From NCBI GenBank assembly GCA_022376925.1, contig JAIOJX010000026.1, positions 252,585,330 through 252,649,329 on the forward strand: DNA of 64,000 nucleotides. The letters run 5' to 3'. The translations under genes were made by a program, and so were the position numbers. The notes under the pieces were generated by a model. It did not search any database and had not been told where the DNA came from. It was given only the letters and a program-made list of their open reading frames with translations. This document shows positions 23,890 through 37,031 of the stretch, in pieces (position 1 is the stretch's first letter; each line of letters begins with the position of its first letter). Origin of the DNA: Tragulus kanchil (lineage: Eukaryota > Chordata > Mammalia > Artiodactyla > Tragulidae).

Positions 23890-26045
23890 GCCATTTGTGA
23901 AGGCAAGAAAGAGTAAAATGCACTCTTAGGATTGGTACTCAACCTTGAAGTGCTGAAAGCTACTTTATCATCTAGTGTGGGGACAAACACATGCATGCAC
24001 ATGTGAATCTAACACTATGCTCTGTGGGAAGCTTGATATAATCACCACCATTGTAAATCACTCAGGTACCCACTTATTTTAACATATACAAATCAAAGGC
24101 AGAGCCCCCTGTGATTCCTACCAGGATATCTGAAATTACATTTAATATTCTCTCCTCCTACTATTGTCTTTAAAAGCCTGAGATATAGTGGTTTTCTTCT
24201 CTCTTTTAAGTCACTACTGGGCAGTACAACATGTAGGATACTATTATAGCTGGGTTAGCTCTCACATGTCATTTCAATACTGGAATAGCACAGCTCTGTT
24301 TTATATTCCAGAAGTGACCAAAAAGCAGAAGAGACTCCTCATTACATCCGTTCACAATTTTTTTTAGAATTAGCATTATTTTAATACTATTATAATGTCT
24401 TGTTGATCTTCATTTCTATCTTGCCTTACATCATTCAAAACTAAAAGTACTGTCATTTTTCTACATATTAGATGAAATTGTTTTATAGAATACTTAATCA
24501 CAGTTTATTGTTTGTAGTGTTTCTAAAACTATACCTAACTAGTAAACTATAATATCTTCATATCAAAGATAATTGGTTATTCATCCATGGAAAAAAATCA
24601 TAAAACATATTCTCCAAGATATACAGTACTTCTATAATCTAGGTTTGTTTGAGGCCAAGATGAGACATATGACGGGTAATATACATTATTGGCCTTTTAT
24701 CTTTGGTTCCTTCAAAGCTTCTTCATTTTATTCAGCATTTAGTTTAAATTAAATATTTAAAATTGAAGCTGTTCTATGTTGCAAACATGGCTAAAATGAA
24801 GAGTTTCTGTAGCAGCAGTGACCAGATTTTAAATGCAGGTAGATCAATAAAAAATATCCACCAAGCACAGGCTCCATGTGTGAGTGGAATGGTTTATAAT
24901 AGCTTGCAAATATTGACCAGCTGTTCTATTATGCAACATGGCTAATGTAGAGTGCAATGGTTTTAATATGCCATTTGTGAAGGCAAGAAAGAGTAAAATG
25001 CACTCTTAGGATTGGTACTCAACCTTGAAGTGCTGAAAGCTACTTTATCATCTAGTGTGGGGACAAACACATGCATGCACATGTGAATCTAACACTATGC
25101 TCTGTGGGAAGCTTGATATAATCACCACCATTGTAAATCACTCAGGTACCCACTTATTTTAACATATACAAATCAAAGGCAGAGCCCCCTGTGATTCCTA
25201 CCAGGATATCTGAAATTACATTTAATATTCTCTCCTCCTACTATTGTCTTTAAAAGCCTGAGATATAGTGGTTTTCTTCTCTCTTTTAAGTCACTACTGG
25301 GCAGTACAACATGTAGGATACTATTATAGCTGGGTTAGCTCTCACATGTCATTTCAATACTGGAATAGCACAGCTCTGTTTTATATTCCAGAAGTGACCA
25401 AAAAGCAGAAGAGACTCCTCATTACATCCGTTCACAATTTTTTTTTTTAGAATTAGCATTATTTTAATACTATTATAATGTCTTGTTGATCTTCATTTCT
25501 ATCTTGCCTTACATCATTCAAAACTAAAAGTACTGTCATTTTTCTACATATTAGATGAAATTGTTTTATAGAATACTTAATCACAGTTTATTGTTTGTAG
25601 TGTTTCTAAAACTATACCTAACTAGTAAACTATAATATCTTCATATCAAAGATAATTGGTTATTCATCCATGGAAAAAAATCATAAAACATATTCTCCAA
25701 GATATACAGTACTTCTATAATCTAGGTTTGTTTGAGGCCAAGATGAGACATATGACGGGTAATATACATTATTGGCCTTTTATCTTTGGTTCCTTCAAAG
25801 CTTCTTCATTTTATTCAGCATTTAGTTTAAATTAAATATTTAAAATTGAAGCTGTTCTATGTTGCAAACATGGCTAAAATGAAGAGTTTCTGTAGCAGCA
25901 GTGACCAGATTTTAAATGCAGGTAGATCAATAAAAAAAAAATATCCACCAAGCACAGGCTCCATGTGTGAGTGGAATGGTTTATAATAGCTTGCAAATGA
26001 CTATGTGCTTGCTGTAACCAGCTGTTCTTAAATTATGAATATGCA
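23890..26045 (+). repeat. Near-perfect tandem duplication D6 (offset 1080)
   Basis: Bases 23890-24969 recur at 24970 to about 26045. The seam (24906-24969) is informative. It reads as a garbled, shortened version of the true downstream sequence at 26000-26060 (shared 'accagctgttct' and 'atgcaac' with deletions between). A-runs differ ('aataaaaaatatcc' versus 'aataaaaaaaaaatatcc'). Confidence 0.92.
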
Positions 26046-26212
26046 ACCAATTCATGTTAAAGCCAAATCCCAGCACTATTTCTACAGAGAAATCCCAATA
26101 GTTTTGCTTGTTCTACATGTTAGCTCTGTTAAGGATACAAATAGCAGCAAGCTTCCGAACAAATAGGACCAAACTATTGGCATTTCATGCACTGGGTCCA
26201 TTATCACAGCAG

Positions 26213-28355
26213 GGGATGTCAATCATTGGTACAGTCCTATAACAGCTCAGGCAATATGACAATGATCTAGTAGGAAAAAAAAATCAAAATCTCTACAGCA
26301 TACTCAAAGTCCTTCTGACAACCTAATGCTTTCTTACTTTAGCCAATCAGATTGTCAGACCTGACCTACTAGAAGACTTGCATCAAGCTTGAAACATTTA
26401 AAAACATCAATCATAAAAACAAAGACAGGACATTGAATTATACAGTATTAACCTCCAGGGTTTGCATACAAAGACCTTAGATTTATTTATGTCCCAGCGA
26501 GTTAAGAGCTTCAGGACACTGTTCTTTACACCAAACCGACTGCCAATTTGATGAACCTCTCTGCCCTCAGCAGGAGTGCACCGTCTTTGATTAATGAGTG
26601 CATGCTTGTGGAAAAGTGTTAAGAGAAAATAGAGAAAAAACACACAATTATGTCTACACATCACTAAAGTACAGTAATCATCTGCAAACAAAATGGTGCT
26701 TTTTCCTTACATACACATGCATGCACACATATAGATACATAAAGTCAGTAAAGATGCTGTCTATGTATTTATTACCTCCATTATTATTATCTCTAATGTT
26801 TAATTTTTATTTGAAAGGCATTAAAAAATCAAAGTATAAGCCAAATGTCATAAATTATAAAAATAACTTCTTAAACCATTAATTTTGTTTTAAAAAACAC
26901 ATTAAAAACACTTTATCTTACATAGTAAATTTTTAAATATATGGGATAAAGACTGTATTTTCATCTCATGTTCTTCTAACTGTCATTCAAACAGGTCAGT
27001 GTTTAACTTAAAAATATCAGGTCTCTTAAACATTTTACATCTCAAACTATGACTTGCCACAAATCATATAGCATTTAAAACAGATTTAAAAGTCATGCAA
27101 ATTCACTTTAAGCTACATATAGAATCATAAATTAATCAAATATCTTTATTGCTCATAATTCAAAGAAATAGAGTCAACAAATAAATTTATATATGAAAGT
27201 TGAAACTTTTTATGGCTCTTCTGTCTAGAACTGCTTTCCTTTAAGAAATCCAAGGTGGAAACCCCTTTAAAGGCTCTTATGTTGATACTTCCTTTAATCC
27301 TGGATAACAGCGGGATGTCAATCATTGGTACAGTCCTATAACAGCTCAGGCAATATGACAATGATCTAGTAGGAAAAAATCAAAATCTCTACAGCATACT
27401 CAAAGTCCTTCTGACAACCTAATGCTTTCTTACTTTAGCCAATCAGATTGTCAGACCTGACCTACTAGAAGACTTGCATCAAGCTTGAAACATTTAAAAA
27501 CATCAATCATAAAAACAAAGACAGGACATTGAATTATACAGTATTAACCTCCAGGGTTTGCATACAAAGACCTTAGATTTATTTATGTCCCAGCGAGTTA
27601 AGAGCTTCAGGACACTGTTCTTTACACCAAACCGACTGCCAATTTGATGAACCTCTCTGCCCTCAGCAGGAGTGCACCGTCTTTGATTAATGAGTGCATG
27701 CTTGTGGAAAAGTGTTAAGAGAAAATAGAGAAAAAACACACAATTATGTCTACACATCACTAAAGTACAGTAATCATCTGCAAACAAAATGGTGCTTTTT
27801 CCTTACATACACATGCATGCACACATATAGATACATAAAGTCAGTAAAGATGCTGTCTATGTATTTATTACCTCCATTATTATTATCTCTAATGTTTAAT
27901 TTTTATTTGAAAGGCATTAAAAAATCAAAGTATAAGCCAAATGTCATAAATTATAAAAATAACTTCTTAAACCATTAATTTTGTTTTAAAAAACACATTA
28001 AAAACACTTTATCTTACATAGTAAATTTTTAAATATATGGGATAAAGACTGTATTTTCATCTCATGTTCTTCTAACTGTCATTCAAACAGGTCAGTGTTT
28101 AACTTAAAAATATCAGGTCTCTTAAACATTTTACATCTCAAACTATGACTTGCCACAAATCATATAGCATTTAAAACAGATTTAAAAGTCATGCAAATTC
28201 ACTTTAAGCTACATATAGAATCATAAATTAATCAAATATCTTTATTGCTCATAATTCAAAGAAATAGAGTCAACAAATAAATTTATATATGAAAGTTGAA
28301 ACTTTTTATGGCTCTTCTGTCTAGAACTGCTTTCCTTTAAGAAATCCAAGGTGGA
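26213..28355 (+). repeat. Near-perfect tandem duplication D7 (offset about 1097)
   Basis: Bases 26213-27311 recur at 27312-28355. The seam (about 27257-27311) looks like an error-rich version of sequence upstream of 26213 ('cctggataacagcgggatgt' versus 'ccattatcacagcaggggat'). No SINE present. Open frames of 94 residues occur on both strands in each copy. Confidence 0.92.
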
Positions 28356-30472
28356 AAAATTCCTCCTTAAGTTATGGAATGCTTATTTGTACTATAATTA
28401 AAATTATATCATCCCTAATAATGAGCTAAGCACTGAGATTCCTTTAAAAAAAAAGTTTACATTTAACATACAGCTCAATTTACCATTTAGTTTATATGAA
28501 TATCAGACATGATATAAAGATTTTATGAATATATTTCTTAAAAATTGAATCATAGCCTAAAGTAATAGAATAATTAATAAACTACATGTTGACTGTATCA
28601 AAAGGCTATATAAATATAGAAGTATTATTACTTGAGTATAAGTTTTACCTTTAGCCTCAGTAATATATGATCTATTTAATGTATGATCTTTTCTTAAGCA
28701 TGTTCATACTTACGATTTCAGGAAATTATAATTCTGGAATCACTCAGCAGTGTTCTATGTGCTTAAATTTGTTTATATTGTATAAGAAGTCCTTTTAATG
28801 GGATTTAACGAGTAAATCAGTTTAATCATAAATTTCACATCTTAAGAATTTCCTTTAAAGGTACACTATTTTAAGTATGTTATAAATGTCATGGTCTTTG
28901 AAAATGGTTAATGTAAAGATTTTAAAATTAAAAATCAATAAAAACTATAAAGTATCTTTTAACATAGATAAGCTACATTTTATCCTTAATCATCCTTAAA
29001 TTTTTTTACATACATTTTTTAATGTGTTTTCTTCTGCTGAGATTATCATTCTTTATTCTCTTTCTCTCCTATCTCCTCAATCACCAGAAAAACCAGCAAG
29101 CAATTAGAAAAAGTTGAAAATAATTCAGCACCAATGGGATGATCTGACACCATTTTAGCACCACAGTATGATAGCTGGGAATACCAATAAAAGTACAATA
29201 AAAACATAATTTCAAATTTTAAAATCTTAAAAGGCAGCTAGTCAATTACTGAATGTTATTTCACCTCCTTATAAAGAAAATTAAACCCTATCTTGCCCTT
29301 TTTGTCAATAACTGCTCTCTCTTCTGATTATCTTCTATAACAAAGTTTAAAGAAATGTTTAATCCAACAAGTCAACAAAAACCTTAACTTTGAATATAAA
29401 ATAGGCTCTTCTGTCTAGAACTGCTTTCCTTTAAGAAATCCAAGGTGGAAAAATTCCTCCTTAAGTTATGGAATGCTTATTTGTACTATAATTAAAATTA
29501 TATCATCCCTAATAATGAGCTAAGCACTGAGATTCCTTTAAAAAAAAAGTTTACATTTAACATACAGCTCAATTTACCATTTAGTTTATATGAATATCAG
29601 ACATGATATAAAGATTTTATGAATATATTTCTTAAAAATTGAATCATAGCCTAAAGTAATAGAATAATTAATAAACTACATGTTGACTGTATCAAAAGGC
29701 TATATAAATATAGAAGTATTATTACTTGAGTATAAGTTTTACCTTTAGCCTCAGTAATATATGATCTATTTAATGTATGATCTTTTCTTAAGCATGTTCA
29801 TACTTACGATTTCAGGAAATTATAATTCTGGAATCACTCAGCAGTGTTCTATGTGCTTAAATTTGTTTATATTGTATAAGAAGTCCTTTTAATGGGATTT
29901 AACGCAGTAAATCAGTTTAATCATAAATTTCACATCTTAAGAATTTCCTTTAAAGGTACACTATTTTAAGTATGTTATAAATGTCATGGTCTTTGAAAAA
30001 TGGTTAATGTAAAGATTTTAAAATTAAAAATCAATAAAAACTATAAAGTATCTTTTAACATAGATAAGCTACATTTTATCCTTAATCATCCTTAAATTTT
30101 TTTACATACATTTTTTAATGTGTTTTCTTCTGCTGAGATTATCATTCTTTATTCTCTTTCTCTCCTATCTCCTCAATCACCAGAAAAACCAGCAAGCAAT
30201 TAGAAAAAGTTGAAAATAATTCAGCACCAATGGGATGATCTGACACCATTTTAGCACCACAGTATGATAGCTGGGAATACCAATAAAAGTACAATAAAAA
30301 CATAATTTCAAATTTTAAAATCTTAAAAGGCAGCTAGTCAATTACTGAATGTTATTTCACCTCCTTATAAAGAAAATTAAACCCTATCTTGCCCTTTTTG
30401 TCAATAACTGCTCTCTCTTCTGATTATCTTCTATAACAAAGTTTAAAGAAATGTTTAATCCAACAAGTCAAC
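28310..30472 (+). repeat. Near-perfect tandem duplication D8 (offset about 1094)
   Basis: Bases 28310-29403 recur at 29404-30472. The first copy starts inside the end of D7, so 'ggctcttctgtctagaactg' is found three times (27213, 28310, 29404). Single-base indels distinguish the copies ('taacgagtaaatc' versus 'taacgcagtaaatc'). Confidence 0.92.
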
Positions 30473-31292
30473 ACTTATGAAATAAAGCACAATATTTTTA
30501 AAACTTTAGAATATAAAATATTTAATTAAATATAATCAAAACTTCATGACCTCACAAGGTAATTAATTCCTGAGAATATCAAGTTTATTAAAAATCATTA
30601 AGCCTTGATATTGCTTTATCTAGGGGTCAAAATGCCCACATCACTTTGTGCTAAATCCTATCTTTCTTTGGTAGTTCGAGCTAGGACTAGTTCAAAAACT
30701 CAGAAACTACAACTTAAAATCTTTCTTCGAGAAATCCTTAAACTTAAAAGTAATCAAGTTCCAAGGCATACTTTGACTAATTCAAGGAGATAAGACAAAA
30801 AACTAAACTTCTGTACAACTATAATATCCTACATCTTGTATAGTAACACCAAAGTAGCAACAAAGACATTAACAATTGCAGCTCAAGCTGGGAGTGACTG
30901 TTCTGTTTCAATTCAATGACACCACTAATGGCTTCTTAGCAGTTCCATGAAATCAACCAGCTGTCAAGTCGACGCATCAGAAGGAACAGTTACGCACTCC
31001 CATAAGAAAAAGCAACACATCAGGATGTTTGGCAAAACATCTGCTCCTTTACACTGCGGTTCTATAATAAACATGCAAACAAAGAAATGGGAGAAAGGGC
31101 AACAGAATTAAAATTCCAAGGTTTCCATTACAGTCTCATATGCATTTTAAATAAATGGCTTATAAAAATAAAAACAAATTTCTGCCAAGTTGAATACTTT
31201 GAGTTATTTTAAATCTTTTGAAAATGCAAAATATAATTACTCAGATTCTTCTAGAAAGGCAAAACTACACACAAATCATTCCATTTCTAACT
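30473..31292. other. Single-copy AT-rich DNA, no SINE or exon recognised
   Basis: About 30880-31080 is more balanced in composition ('agctcaagctgggagtgact' region) and resembles no repeat I know. It could be conserved non-coding sequence or part of a transcript. No open frame longer than 62 residues. Confidence 0.4.
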
Positions 31293-33511
31293 GAGAATAA
31301 ATGACAGTCACCAAGCAAAACCTTATCATTATTTCACATAAAAACTCAGAAAGTAATACTAATGTATGTTTTTCTTTCATTTAATATATGTTTAGTAACT
31401 TAAGTCAACAGTATTCTAATAAATGCATTTCCTAGACTGAACAGTCTAAAAATATTTTTCAGGAGTATATGAAAGAGTAAATGTTGGTACAGTTCAACCC
31501 TGGTTTAACATATAACAGTAAATACACTATTCCCTGTATTTCAAAATATGTATCTACTCCTGCTTCTGTCCAAACCATTATAGGAATACAACAATATTAA
31601 GTTCCTATAAATAATTTCCTATTTTAGAGCATATAATTTTATTTTCTTTAAAAAAAATAGAAAATGAAAAACTCTCGTCATTGTATGCTTAAAATAATTT
31701 TACATTCAATCATTCACTTCAAACATCCATGAAATCTACTTTTTTCTATCTGATAGTTGTAAGTGCCTCAATGTGTTTGAAGTTATTGATTATGCAGCAC
31801 TGTGACAATACGTACAGTGTTTATAATAGGTGTGAGACATCAAACGTACTTAACTACCATTTTCTTAAACTGCTTATCCTCTGTTGCTTGCCATTTATAA
31901 TCTGCCAAATCTTCTAGTCCTTTGTTGCATGTATAATTTAGAACCATCTGTTCTATGTGCTTTTAACTATTTAAACATTTTTCACCTACCTACAATTCAC
32001 ATAAATGTCAGACATTCAATTCAGTCAAGCTTTCAGTATTGTGTTTTACATAAAGCAAATTTCTAAATAAATAGCATAGCAGGTAATGCCAAATAAGATT
32101 GTACAGAGTCAGAAACATACCATATACAACGTAAGTTTTTATGTGTTAGACAAACCTTTCAATGTCCTTGGAATTGTTTCTATTAGCTTTTTGGGTTTTT
32201 TTTGAGTTAATTGTAGTCAATGTTTTTCCCCAACCCAGAAGACAAAGAGAATGCAAATTAAATACAGACAGTTTCATGTCCTTGTTAGAAGAGAAGTAAA
32301 TATGCTGACTGAAAATGACTACAGGAGAGAGATTTCCACCTTCCCATTCAATTTACATTGCTTCTTATTTATATACCAGTCAGTGTATCATTAAGAACTA
32401 CACCATTTTTGAGAATAAATGACAGTCACCAAGCAAAACCTTATCATTATTTCACATAAAAACTCAGAAAGTAATACTAATGTATGTTTTTCTTTCATTT
32501 AATATATGTTTAGTAACTTAAGTCAACAGTATTCTAATAAATGCATTTCCTAGACTGAACAGTCTAAAAATATTTTCAGGAGTATATGAAAGAGTAAATG
32601 TTGGTACAGTTCAACCCTGGTTTAACATATAACAGTAAATACACTATTCCCTGTATTTCAAAATATGTATCTACTCCTGCTTCTGTCCAAACCATTATAG
32701 GAATACAACAATATTAAGTTCCTATAAATAATTTCCTATTTTAGAGCATATAATTTTATTTTCTTTAAAAAAAATAGAAAATGAAAAACTCTCGTCATTG
32801 TATGCTTAAAATAATTTTACATTCAATCATTCACTTCAAACATCCATGAAATCTACTTTTTTCTATCTGATAGTTGTAAGTGCCTCAATGTGTTTGAAGT
32901 TATTGATTATGCAGCACTGTGACAATACGTACAGTGTTTATAATAGGTGTGAGACATCAAACGTACTTAACTACCATTTTCTTAAACTGCTTATCCTCTG
33001 TTGCTTGCCATTTATAATCTGCCAAATCTTCTAGTCCTTTGTTGCATGTATAATTTAGAACCATCTGTTCTATGTGCTTTTAACTATTTAAACATTTTTC
33101 ACCTACCTACAATTCACATAAATGTCAGACATTCAATTCAGTCAAGCTTTCAGTATTGTGTTTTACATAAAGCAAATTTCTAAATAAATAGCATAGCAGG
33201 TAATGCCAAATAAGATTGTACAGAGTCAGAAACATACCATATACAACGTAAGTTTTTATGTGTTAGACAAACCTTTCAATGTCCTTGGAATTGTTTCTAT
33301 TAGCTTTTTGGGTTTTTTTTGAGTTAATTGTAGTCAATGTTTTTCCCCAACCCAGAAGACAAAGAGAATGCAAATTAAATACAGACAGTTTCATGTCCTT
33401 GTTAGAAGAGAAGTAAATATGCTGACTGAAAATGACTACAGGAGAGAGATTTCCACCTTCCCATTCAATTTACATTGCTTCTTATTTATATACCAGTCAG
33501 TGTATCATTAA
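31293..33511 (+). repeat. Near-perfect tandem duplication D9 (offset about 1117)
   Basis: Bases 31293-32410 recur at 32411-33511. The seam 'aactacaccatttttgagaa' is a distorted form of the sequence before 31293 ('catttctaactgagaa'). Copy 1 has 'aatatttttcagg' where copy 2 has 'aatattttcagg'. No SINE in either copy. Confidence 0.92.
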
Positions 33512-34079
33512 CTTTGATCATGTGACCAACCGAACTTGAGTGAGGTGAAAAACTATTTTAGACAAGCAAAAAACATCACCAGGTTTTACTGTTTATCTTA
33601 TCATAATGGCTGAAAAAGAGCATATAGCCTGAGATTATAAAATATATATTTTAAATCAATGTTGCCTTTTAAATATTAACTACATTTTTGCCAATCATTT
33701 TACTTCATATCAGCCACTAAATTTTTAAAGTAACCAGTATCTCCTTCTTTTAAAAAAAGTTGTATCTTTTCAAAATGCAAAGAAATATGTAAAAAACAGT
33801 ACAGTTAATTACAAAAGGGGATTTAGGTCATTTAAAATAAGTATACGTAAATATTAACCAAGCTGATTAAAGAAAAATTCATAGAAGAGAGTGGAGTAAA
33901 GAAGGAAACATGCTGATTAAAAATATTTAAAAATATCATTCAAATCCTTTAAAGCATAAAAAAATGTCAACTAAAGCTAGGTGAATACCAAAGGACACTA
34001 TAAGTTTCCACCATTTTTTTGGACGTTATTTTCCACCTGTTACCAACACATAAACTGTGTAGGCAATGAGGGCTCATTT
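33512..34079. other. Single-copy AT-rich flank of the CpG island
   Basis: AT-rich DNA without recognisable repeats. Sequence becomes GC-richer and CpG-containing from about 34200 onward. Confidence 0.5.
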
Positions 34080-34217
34080 TGAGAGCAGAACACAAAAATA
34101 AGCAGCACAGCTTATCGTTAACCTGTAAGTTATATGGTCCTTCACATGGTCGCTTAAAACAAGGAAAAAAATAAGCCAAAAATTTACTCCTGGGAAATTT
34201 TTTCCATAAAGTTTACA

Positions 34218-34225
34218 TGACGTCA
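34218..34225. promoter_or_regulatory. Full CRE palindrome TGACGTCA
   Basis: Perfect cAMP-response element in 'acatgacgtcactggg', at the left edge of the CpG island. CREB/ATF-family factors are known to bind such sites. Duplicated at 35331-35338 by D10. Confidence 0.6.
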
Positions 34226-34599
34226 CTGGGCCCCTTGAACATTCCCTAAACTCTGAGTCTTAACCAGACACACTTTCTGACTTTCTAAGCCTTCTTTCCA
34301 GTCCTTAAAAAGGGAAGACAGAGAGAGACTTGGGAATAAAAATTGCCCAAGATGGCGAAACGCTTGTTGTTTAGAGGGCAGAGGAAAAAAATGGAGGATA
34401 TTGTAATATACACAAAGGGATAAATTTCAACAACTCGGCCAAGGTCTGCAGCTGCTTGTCTCTTTACAAGGAAGCAACACACAAAAGATAAATACAGAGG
34501 AAGAGAAAAGAAGGGAAAATCTCCCAAACAGCAGGGCCAGCTCTGACTTTCCAAACATTTCCTTCCTTTCCCAAGTCCCATTTCTGGGGTTCGTGGAAG

Positions 34600-36720
34600 T
34601 ACTTTAGAGGAGAGGAGCCGCGAAAAGAAAGGGGGGGCGGTGCGGGTAAGGGGAGCAGCAAGATTAAAAGAGCGAAGAAGAGTTTAGAGCAGGAGGCAGC
34701 TCCCGGGGAAGAACTGCTAGGAGACAGACATTATTGTAGGAAAGACTAGGCTCCTCTAATCCTCTGCGTTCGGAAACAGGCCTTCTAGGTAGCCAGATCT
34801 TTCCCCAGTCCCACCTGCCTCCACTCCCACCCCACCCAGCTCACTTTCTGTAAACTCCTGAGCTCCATGCTACTCCGGGAGAGAGAGTAAAAGAGGCCCG
34901 AATTGGGGGGTGGGGGTGGCAGGCGCAGCTAATCAGTCCTACGGGGAAGAGGGGGCGGAGGCAAAAAAGGGCAGCAGTAGGCGGACTGGGGTGGGGGCGG
35001 GGTATCTTGAAACTACCCCGGCGGGGATGGGGGGAGCAGCGGATATTCCCGGATAGGAACGGCGATCGCAACAGTGCTTTTTGAGAAGCCAAACTGTTGG
35101 CGGCGACCTGAGCACTGGAAGCCGAAGGAAAGAAGGACACGCGAAGCCCCGGCGGCCGAGCAGGGAGGCCGGCACAAAGGCGGCGGATTCGGTGGCTGCC
35201 CGATGTCCAACTCACATGGTCGCTTAAAACAAGAGCAGAACACAAAATAAGCAGCACAGCTTATCGTTAACCTGTAAGTTATATGGTCCTTCACGGGGAA
35301 AAAAAAATTTTTTTTTCCATAAAGTTTACATGACGTCACTGGGCCCCTTGAACATTCCCTAAACTCTGAGTCTTAACCAGACACACTTTCTGACTTTCTA
35401 AGCCTTCTTTCCAGTCCTTAAAAAGGGAAGACAGAGAGAGACTTGGGAATAAAAATTGCCCAAGATGGCGAAACGCTTGTTGTTTAGAGGGCAGAGGAAA
35501 AAAATGGAGGATATTGTAATATACACAAAGGGATAAATTTCAACAACTCGGCCAAGGTCTGCAGCTGCTTGTCTCTTTACAAGGAAGCAACACACAAAAG
35601 ATAAATACAGAGGAAGAGAAAAGAAGGGAAAATCTCCCAAACAGCAGGGCCAGCTCTGACTTTCCAAACATTTCCTTCCTTTCCCAAGTCCCATTTCTGG
35701 GGTTCGTGGAAGTACTTTAGAGGAGAGGAGCCGCGAAAAGAAAGGGGGGGCGGTGCGGGTAAGGGGAGCAGCAAGATTAAAAGAGCGAAGAAGAGTTTAG
35801 AGCAGGAGGCAGCTCCCGGGGAAGAACTGCTAGGAGACAGACATTATTGTAGGAAAGACTAGGCTCCTCTAATCCTCTGCGTTCGGAAACAGGCCTTCTA
35901 GGTAGCCAGATCTTTCCCCAGTCCCACCTGCCTCCACTCCCACCCCACCCAGCTCACTTTCTGTAAACTCCTGAGCTCCATGCTACTCCGGGAGAGAGAG
36001 TAAAAGAGGCCCGAATTGGGGGGTGGGGGTGGCAGGCGCAGCTAATCAGTCCTACGGGGAAGAGGGGGCGGAGGCAAAAAAGGGCAGCAGTAGGCGGACT
36101 GGGGTGGGGGGGCGGGGGGGTATCTTGAAACTACCCCGGCGGGGATGGGGGGAGCAGCGGATATTCCCGGATAGGAACGGCGATCGCAACAGTGCTTTTT
36201 GAGAAGCCAAACTGTTGGCGGCGACCTGAGCACTGGAAGCCGAAGGAAAGAAGGACACGCGAAGCCCCGGCGGCCGAGCAGGGAGGCCGGCACAAAGGCG
36301 GCGGATTCGTGGCTGCAGCGTCTGCCCGCGCCCGGGGGAGGCACGGCCCACGGCCCTGCTAGACCGAAGTCCGGCACTGGCGGCTACGAATAAAGTTCAC
36401 ATTCTCCTGAGACCGCACCCCCCACCTCCCACCCGGGACCGCGCATCTCCGCGTCCACCTCCCCCAAACTGCACTTGGGACCCCGAGCACCACCCCAGCC
36501 TTCCAGCCAGCACAACAAAGAGACACACCGACCGGCGAGGGTAAACAGCCGCCGCAGGGCGAGCAGGGCGGGCAGGGCGAGCGCCTCGAGATAAGCAACT
36601 CCGGAGTCTAACCCGCTCGCAGGAGCGCAGTTTCTTCTCCTTTTCGGTTTCAAACGGCTTTACAGTATTTGGAATTTTCATCTTCACCCGCACCCCTCAC
36701 ACCCGAGGATTTTAAACTCA
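34600..36720. promoter_or_regulatory. CpG island, probable promoter of an unidentified gene
   Basis: The only strongly GC- and CpG-rich stretch in an otherwise AT-rich window. CpG is densest at about 36150-36620. GC-box-like motifs are visible ('ggggggcggtgcggg' near 34626, 'agggggcggaggc' near 34951, repeated near 36062). An 'aagatggcg' YY1-like motif lies just outside at 34352. About half of the island is repeated by D10, so the real island may be near 1-1.2 kb. CpG islands of this kind mark constitutive promoters. No coding exon could be recognised, and open frames here (up to 138 residues) follow GC bias only. Confidence 0.75.
35331..35338. promoter_or_regulatory. CRE palindrome, duplicate copy
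   Basis: Second copy of the TGACGTCA at 34218, inside D10. Probably not a separate site in the genome. Confidence 0.5.
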
Positions 36721-36725
36721 CCTTT
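36716..36725 (-). other. Candidate splice donor, minus strand
   Basis: On the minus strand the sequence reads AAAG|GTGAGT, an excellent donor consensus, with the intron starting at 36721. A minus-strand first exon would lie between here and about 37150. The following intron would then run through the CpG island toward lower coordinates. No coding sequence supports it; consensus donors also occur by chance. Confidence 0.3.
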
Positions 36726-36863
36726 ACTTTCGAACTGAGAGTTGCGGTGGATGGGATTTTTGCCTTCCCCAGATGGCTGAAGGTTACGATTTTTGTTTTT
36801 GGAAACCCCGCCACCTCCTTATTTCTATTATTATTTTTTCAAGAAAAGTATAAAGAGAGTTGT

Positions 36864-36876
36864 AGTGGAGGTGAGA
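36864..36876 (+). other. Candidate splice donor, plus strand
   Basis: The sequence GTGGAG|GTGAGA gives a plausible donor with the intron starting at 36871. It sits just right of the CpG island, where the first exon of a plus-strand transcript could end. This competes with the minus-strand donor at 36721, or both could be used by a divergent promoter. Confidence 0.25.
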
Positions 36877-37031
36877 TTTGTGATCGGGAAAGCTCTGGAC
36901 GCCCTCCGTCTCCGTCTTCCGCCTCTCTCTCTCTGATTAGTTCCTATCCAGCAGCAGATTGAAGCAGGAGATGATTCTTCTCAAGGTTTGTTCAGCAGCT
37001 TCACTTCTAGGCGAAGGCTTCATGAACCAAG

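Larger units (their letters stand above)
34080..36319 (+). repeat. Near-perfect tandem duplication D10 of promoter DNA (offset about 1113)
   Basis: Bases from about 34080 to 35205 recur from about 35233 to 36319. It duplicates the CRE palindrome, GC boxes and most of the CpG island. At the seam (35190-35320) the order of short pieces is scrambled: 'cacatggtcgcttaaaacaa' (34144) appears before, not after, 'gcagcacagcttatcg'. G-runs differ ('gtgggggcggggtatc' versus a longer G run near 36103-36120). Probably an assembly error in a GC-rich region. Confidence 0.9.

Noticed and set aside
34841..36693. Several GC-rich frames (up to 138 residues) in the CpG island
   Set aside because: High GC removes stop codons in all frames. 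Overlapping frames on both strands give low-complexity proline, arginine and serine-rich peptides without family features.
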